Shown one piece after another: positions 13,836 through 16,516 of a stretch of 16,516 nt of DNA. Source of the DNA: Chloroflexota bacterium (GTDB lineage: Bacteria > Chloroflexota > Dormibacteria > Dormibacterales > Dormibacteraceae); assembly GCA_005880175.1 (NCBI GenBank), contig VBJR01000372.1, positions 1-16,516 of the forward strand, in the 5' to 3' direction. The position numbers were made by a program, and so were the translations under genes. Below the pieces are notes generated by a model. The model worked only from the letters and a program-made list of their open reading frames with translations, had not been told where the DNA came from and made no database searches. Within the stretch, counting starts at the first letter, position 1, and each line of letters opens with the position of its first letter.

Positions 13836-14390
13836 TCAGATTCCGCTGCGAAGGTCTGTGAGTCGTTCGGGACGGTAGGCGATCTCGTCGAACGTGACGG
13901 CACAGCCCGACCCCTCCGGCGACTGGGCCAGGAAGCCGACCGCGAGGCCGTCCGCCGGCTCCAGCGCGAAGTGCCGGACGAACTGCCAGCGAGCGCCGTC
14001 GGTGGAGGCGTGGAACGCGTGGGCGGCGCCCAGCCGCGACACCCGCAGCCAGACCCGCCGGCCCGCGACCGGGAACGCGTTGGCGTCGTCCGACACGCCC
14101 CGCGTCACGACCGACACCACCATCGGCTCGCGCTGCGGCGAGAACTCGAAGCACAGCTTGGCCCACGCACCGTCGTCCGCGTACAGGACCAGGACGCCGG
14201 CGTCGAACGTCGCCGCGAAGTCCACCGTGACGCGGGCGCTGAGCTGGTAGTCGCGGTCCGGCCGGGCGATGACGCGCGGCGCGTTGAGCGCCGCCGGTCC
14301 GCCCTCCGGGTCCACGAAGAGGTCGGTCCGGGCGCCGGCCGTCAGCGACAGCGAGGCGGGCAGGCGGGCGAGGTCGAGCGGCTGATCCAT
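13836..14390 (-). CDS. DUF1349 (concanavalin-A-like fold) protein
   Basis: A 184-residue protein with the DUF1349 pattern: TDLFVDPEGG near the start, then beta-strand-rich blocks DYQLSARVTVDFAATFDAGVLVLYADDGAWAKLCFEFS, VVSVVTRGVSDDANAF, VWLRVSRLGAAHAFHASTDGARWQFVRHF and AVGFLAQSPEGSGCAVTFDEI. The fold is a jelly-roll (ConA-like) domain. Homologues are small cytosolic proteins of unclear role, some annotated as regulators or sugar-binding. There is no signal peptide. It lies between the HAAS-domain gene (31-bp gap) and the FMN reductase on the same strand. Confidence 0.88.
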   Translation of the reverse strand: MDQPLDLARLPASLSLTAGARTDLFVDPEGGPAALNAPRVIARPDRDYQLSARVTVDFAATFDAGVLVLYADDGAWAKLCFEFSPQREPMVVSVVTRGVSDDANAFPVAGRRVWLRVSRLGAAHAFHASTDGARWQFVRHFALEPADGLAVGFLAQSPEGSGCAVTFDEIAYRPERLTDLRSGI

Positions 14391-14421
14391 CTGCAGCCCT
14401 ACATGATGACCAGCGCGAGCG

Positions 14422-15120
14422 TCACGACGCGGCCGGCCGGCCGAGCCGGCGGTACAGACGCCACAGCACGCCGATCACGAGCAGGACGACGACCGTCGGG
14501 ACGCCGAGATACAGCAGCAGGGCCAGCACCCAGAAGACGTGCAGCGGGAGCACGGGCCCGTTCGACTGCGGGACGTAGGAGACGTCCACGTTGTCGCTGA
14601 CGAGCGTGCCGGCCAGGTCGCTCGTGGAGTCGGGGACGGTCACCGGGTGCCGCGTCCCCGACTGGTCGGTCGCGATGCCGGAGCCGTTGCCCCGGAACTC
14701 CATGCGCGACACGTGGCCGGCCGCGGCCTCGCTCTGGAGCCGCGAGACCGACCACGCATCGCCGCCGGGGTGCTCCGAGGCGGACCGGACGTCCCAGGCC
14801 ACCGCGCCCGCGACGGCGACGAGCAGCACCGCGCCGATCGCCAGGGTCCGCCGCCGGCGCCACCAGGGGCGGGCGTCGACCGGCCGCCGGCTGGAGCGGG
14901 GCGGCGCCGCCCCGTACGCCGCCCGGAGCTCGGCGGCGTACGCCTCCGGCGGCCCCAGCCGCTCGGTCAGGGAGCCGCCGCCCTCCGCGGCCACCTCCTC
15001 GAGGTGCGCCTCCAGGTCGCCGAGCAGCTGGACGCGCTCCTCGGGACCGAGGTCCGCGACGGCGGCCCGAACCGCCGCGGCGTAGCGCGCGACCGCATCG
15101 GTCTCGTGCGGAGTGGTCAT
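14422..15120 (-). CDS. HAAS-domain membrane protein with an FtsH-like extracellular module
   Basis: A 232-residue protein coupled to padR by an ATGA overlap. Residues ~10-68 are a HAAS/DUF1700-type cytosolic domain (AAVADLGPEERVQLLGDLEAHLEEVAAE, then LTERLGPPEAYAAELRAAYG), the usual partner of PadR-like regulators. TM1 is ~92-109. Residues ~121-190 resemble the FtsH extracellular domain: WSVSRLQSEAAAGHVSRMEFRGN, then GTRHPVTVPDSTSDLAGTL, then NVDVSYVPQSNGP. TM2 is ~194-221, with a basic tail. TM-ext-TM is exactly the FtsH N-terminal module, but no AAA+ or protease part follows. It probably senses an envelope signal and controls PadR, or interacts with FtsH; both are inference. Confidence 0.85.
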   Translation of the reverse strand: MTTPHETDAVARYAAAVRAAVADLGPEERVQLLGDLEAHLEEVAAEGGGSLTERLGPPEAYAAELRAAYGAAPPRSSRRPVDARPWWRRRRTLAIGAVLLVAVAGAVAWDVRSASEHPGGDAWSVSRLQSEAAAGHVSRMEFRGNGSGIATDQSGTRHPVTVPDSTSDLAGTLVSDNVDVSYVPQSNGPVLPLHVFWVLALLLYLGVPTVVVLLVIGVLWRLYRRLGRPAAS

Positions 15121-15479
15121 CGATGAACCTCCCTCCTCCCGTCGAGCAGGCCGTCCACGGCCCTTGTCACGGTGAACCATGCGTCTGCCGACCGGGCCAT
15201 CAGGGCGCGGCCCTCCCCGGTGAGGCAGTAGTACTTGCGGTGCGGCCCCTCGGCGGAGGGGACCGAGTACGAGGCGAGGGCGCCGGCCTGGTGCAGCCGG
15301 CGCAGCGTGCCGTAGACGGAGGCGTCGCCGAGGCCGTCCAGGCCGCGCTCGCGCAGCCGCCGCACCACGTCGTAGCCATAGCTCTCCCGCTCCGCGAGGA
15401 CGGCCAGGACCGCGAGGTCGAGCACGCCCTTGAGGAGCTGGGTCAGGTCGCCGGCGCCGTCTCCGCTCATGTGCGCCAT
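15117..15479 (-). CDS. PadR-family transcriptional regulator
   Basis: A 120-residue winged-helix regulator of the short PadR type. LKGVLDLAVLAVLAERESYGYDVVRRLRERG (17-47) is the family opening. GLGDASVYGTLRRLHQAGALASY is the recognition-helix segment. GPHRKYYCLTGEGRALM is the wing with the typical RKYY/LT-x-x-G motif. The ATG at 15479 is used; an ATG 9 nt downstream is possible. It heads a minus-strand operon with the HAAS membrane protein (4-bp overlap) and probably the DUF1349, FMN reductase and aldo/keto reductase genes. Such pairs usually repress their own operon. Upstream are CTAC-N10-GTAG and a LacI-type operator. Confidence 0.94.
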   Translation of the reverse strand: MAHMSGDGAGDLTQLLKGVLDLAVLAVLAERESYGYDVVRRLRERGLDGLGDASVYGTLRRLHQAGALASYSVPSAEGPHRKYYCLTGEGRALMARSADAWFTVTRAVDGLLDGRREVHR

Positions 15480-15484
15480 GCATG

Positions 15485-15505
15485 GTACTACGGATTGCGC
15501 AGTAG
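15485..15505 (-). promoter_or_regulatory. Possible padR -10 box and small inverted repeat
   Basis: On the minus strand TAGTAC (15490-15485) stands 5 nt before the ATG at 15479. Overlapping it is CTAC-N10-GTAG (15488-15491, 15502-15505), which could be a PadR self-operator. No good -35 is seen. The arms are short and the call is weak. Confidence 0.3.
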
Positions 15506-15529
15506 CGTCGAGAACGCGTGCTCGGATAG

Positions 15530-15543
15530 TGGGAGCGTTCCCA
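15530..15543. promoter_or_regulatory. LacI-family operator (CebR-like), site 1
   Basis: TGGGAGCGTTCCCA is a 14-bp palindrome with one mismatched pair. It differs by one base from TGGGAGCGCTCCCA, the published operator of the cellobiose regulator CebR of streptomycetes. It lies 10 bp before the -35 of the plus-strand promoter and about 50 bp upstream of padR on the other strand. Confidence 0.65.
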
Positions 15544-15552
15544 TGTGAGTGG

Positions 15553-15581
15553 TTGACTTACCGGTAGATCGGGCGTATATC
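15553..15581 (+). promoter_or_regulatory. Strong-looking promoter pointing right, without a recognised gene
   Basis: TTGACT (15553-15558), 17 nt, TATATC (15576-15581) is the best promoter match in the window. Predicted transcription starts near 15588, at the edge of LacI-type site 2. Downstream on this strand there is only a G+C-rich hairpin and then the antisense of the PPOX gene. Confidence 0.6.
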
Positions 15582-15588
15582 CGAATGT

Positions 15589-15600
15589 GAGAGCGCTCTC
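15589..15600. promoter_or_regulatory. LacI-family operator, site 2
   Basis: GAGAGCGCTCTC is a perfect 12-bp palindrome of the LacI-family type (central CG, as in TGAGAGCGCTCTCA sites of actinobacterial sugar regulators). It sits on the predicted start point of the plus-strand promoter. Its centre is 58 bp from that of site 1, a spacing that could permit looping by a tetramer. Confidence 0.6.
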
Positions 15601-15667
15601 TTCGAGCCGGTCAGGGTGAAGGGGAAAACGACCCGATCGGCGCCACCGGAGGTCGCGCTCGAGCGGC

Positions 15668-15696
15668 CGGTGGGCGGCGCGAGGCGCCGCCCACCG
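15668..15696. terminator. Strong hairpin, probable terminator of the PPOX gene
   Basis: CGGTGGGCGGCGC (15668-15680) and GCGCCGCCCACCG (15684-15696) make a perfect 13-bp stem with a 3-nt loop (GAG), 4 bp after the PPOX stop on the minus strand. It would also stop a transcript coming from the plus-strand promoter at 15553-15581. Confidence 0.8.
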
Positions 15697-15700
15697 CGAC

Positions 15701-16135
15701 TCACCCGACCTCCTCCGACCGCCACGGGCCGACCCCGTAGATCCTGTCCACCGCGACCCGGATCACCGCCCTGTCGGGCACGTTGCGCATCGGGAACTGC
15801 TGGCCCGGGCCGATGTAGTGCTCGGACAGCCGGTCCATCAGCGGCAGCGCCCCGCCGTCCACGATCGCGGCGCGTCCGCTGACCACCAGGTACGGGTGCA
15901 GGCCCTGGCCCGTGTGCTCGTTGGCCTGGAACGACACCGTCACGCGCGGGTCGCGCCGCAGGTTCCGGATCTTGTGCTGGTCCGGATAGAACGTGGCGAA
16001 GACCAGGTCGTCCCCGTCGCACCCGGCCCACGCCAGCGAGACGTGCGGGGTGCCCTCCGGCGCCAGCGTCACGACGTGGGCCAGCGGGCCGGTGGCGAGG
16101 AACTCGCGGACGGAGTCCGGGATGGTGGAGGTCAT
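15701..16135 (-). CDS. PPOX-class F420-dependent oxidoreductase (pyridoxamine-5'-phosphate-oxidase-like split barrel)
   Basis: A 144-residue split-beta-barrel flavin/F420 protein. Typical blocks are VREFLATGPLAHVVTLAPEGTPHVSLAWAGCDGDDLVFATF (strands 1-3), KIRNLRRDPRVTVSFQ (conserved K-x-R-N-L-x-R-D-P-R-V), PYLVVSGRAAI and MRNVPDRAVIRVAVDRIYGVGPW. This resembles the actinobacterial PPOX/F420 group more than PNPOx, but cofactor choice cannot be settled from sequence. It would carry out cytosolic reduction of small molecules or cofactor storage. The ATG at 16135 has TAGACT 7 nt upstream, suggesting a leaderless mRNA. A 20-bp palindrome overlaps its -35. It appears monocistronic, ending in a strong hairpin. 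Confidence 0.9.
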   Translation of the reverse strand: MTSTIPDSVREFLATGPLAHVVTLAPEGTPHVSLAWAGCDGDDLVFATFYPDQHKIRNLRRDPRVTVSFQANEHTGQGLHPYLVVSGRAAIVDGGALPLMDRLSEHYIGPGQQFPMRNVPDRAVIRVAVDRIYGVGPWRSEEVG

Positions 16136-16142
16136 CCCGAGC

Positions 16143-16171
16143 AGTCTATGGACGGGTCCGGCGCCGCGGAA
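16143..16171 (-). promoter_or_regulatory. Promoter of the PPOX gene (leaderless)
   Basis: On the minus strand TTCCGC (16171-16166), 17 nt, TAGACT (16148-16143), then 7 nt to the ATG at 16135. The -35 is poor, but spacing and the -10-to-start distance match the TetR operon promoter in this window. Confidence 0.45.
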
Positions 16172-16188
16172 GCGGAACGTTCCGCTTC
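16169..16188. promoter_or_regulatory. 20-bp perfect palindromic operator at the PPOX promoter
   Basis: GAAGCGGAAC followed by its exact inverse complement GTTCCGCTTC. It overlaps the proposed -35 of the PPOX gene, so a dimeric repressor (TetR- or MarR-like) bound here would block transcription. No regulator gene is next to it. The same sequence could fold as a stem in RNA, but it has no loop. Confidence 0.65.
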
Positions 16189-16201
16189 GCGAAACGAGAG
16201 C

Positions 16202-16241
16202 GGCCCCCGCCGCGGTCTCCGGAGAGACCGCGACAGGGGCC
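16202..16241. terminator. Two-part hairpin terminator after the cellulase gene
   Basis: The inner stem CGCGGTCTC/GAGACCGCG (16211-16219, 16224-16232) has a 4-nt loop. The outer stem GGCCCC/GGGGCC (16202-16207, 16236-16241) is separated by a 3x3 internal loop. It lies 15 bp beyond the stop of the minus-strand GH6 gene. Confidence 0.75.
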
Positions 16242-16256
16242 TGGCAACCGGTGTGA

Positions 16257-16516
16257 CTACTGGATCTTCGGGAACGAGTTGGCGACGAGCTGCTGGAACT
16301 GGAAGGGGAAGAACTGGCCGGCGGGGATGTCGAACCCGGGGATCGAGTTCACCGGGAACTGGTTGCCGTTGCCGTCCGAGTTCGTGAGGCTCGGGTCGCA
16401 GTGCGGGTCGCCGTGCGAGTGCGTGGAGGTCGGGTAGTCGCCGTCCGACTCACCGGGCGGCTTGACCCACACGAACGCGAAGATGTGCGGGTTCACGCCC
16501 GACGGGTTGGCCTGCG
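16257..16516 (-). CDS. Glycoside hydrolase family 6 cellulase/cellobiohydrolase, C-terminal part (5' end outside window)
   Basis: The frame is open from the right edge to TAG 16259-16257, giving the last ~85 residues. NPHIFAFVWVKPPGESDGDY matches the GH6 C-terminal signature (W-V-K-P-P-G-E-S-D-G), the loop that holds the conserved Lys/Glu/Asp of the active-site tunnel. The ending FDIPAGQFFPFQFQQLVANSFPKI matches the usual GH6 close (P-E-A-G-x-W-F ... L-x-x-N-A-x-P). A cysteine (HCDP) in between may join a disulfide, fitting an exported enzyme. It would cut beta-1,4-glucan. The LacI/CebR-like operators about 700 bp away suit a cellulose-responsive host, though they are at the wrong end of this gene. 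The start, signal peptide and any binding module are not visible. Confidence 0.88.
   Translation of the reverse strand, partial: QANPSGVNPHIFAFVWVKPPGESDGDYPTSTHSHGDPHCDPSLTNSDGNGNQFPVNSIPGFDIPAGQFFPFQFQQLVANSFPKIQ

Noticed and set aside
15616..15882. An 88-codon plus-strand open frame downstream of the orphan promoter
   Set aside because: The product is Arg/Pro-rich, passes through the hairpin and then runs antisense to the PPOX gene. There is no Shine-Dalgarno or family match, so I do not call it a gene.
1..16516. tRNA, rRNA, CRISPR arrays, transposases, phage genes, selA/selB/selC/selD
   Set aside because: I looked for these by eye and saw none. A tRNA-Sec or sel gene would have supported the selenoprotein call but none is in this window.

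Overview
The window is very G+C-rich (by eye over 70%), densely packed, and uses many GTG/TTG starts and 4-bp ATGA/GTGA gene overlaps. Several genes have a TANNNT box only 5-9 nt before the start codon, as in leaderless actinobacterial transcripts. With an F420-type PPOX protein, a Tat-exported phosphoesterase, a GH6 cellulase end and a UGSC selenoprotein, this suggests a soil actinomycete. A Thermoleophilia/Solirubrobacterales-like host is my best guess (inference; no marker gene is present).

Layout. 1-2072 (+): end of an ABC-2 type exporter operon (permease C-terminus, ATPase, second permease), closed by a strong bidirectional hairpin. 2107-2616 (-): TMEM175-like channel protein that seems to lack its third membrane helix. 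2634-3560 (+): thioredoxin-reductase-like flavoprotein. 3557-3750: convergent gap bounded by an inverted repeat. 3747-6091 (-): operon of a TetR regulator, a VC0807-like membrane protein and a broken amidohydrolase, preceded by a 38-bp near-continuous palindrome that resolves into two operator sites. 6155-9417 (-): an FAD-dependent PYROXD2/CrtI-like oxidoreductase followed by a UGSC-family protein whose reading frame crosses an in-frame TGA exactly at the U of the U-G-S-C motif, so it is very probably a selenoprotein. 9490-10968 (+): Tat-exported phospholipase C/acid-phosphatase-type phosphoesterase. 11021-12076 (+): alpha/beta hydrolase. 12077-12328: non-coding, with a tandem repeat carrying TGTCGACA cores, a hairpin and a dense G-run tract.

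12329-15479 (-): a probable operon of PadR regulator, HAAS-domain membrane protein with an FtsH-like extracellular module, DUF1349 protein, NADPH-dependent FMN reductase and a broken YghZ-like aldo/keto reductase. Upstream of it (15480-15700) lie two LacI-type operators flanking a good promoter that points away from the operon, toward no recognisable gene. 15701-16135 (-): PPOX/F420-type flavin protein with a palindromic operator over its promoter. 16257-16516 (-): C-terminus of a secreted GH6 cellulase, cut by the window edge.

Three points stand out: the UGA-decoding UGSC selenoprotein gene; the HAAS/FtsH-extracellular fusion beside PadR; and three separate genes (TMEM175, amidohydrolase, aldo/keto reductase) that each seem to lack about 25-30 internal codons, suggesting a shared mutational or sequence-quality cause.
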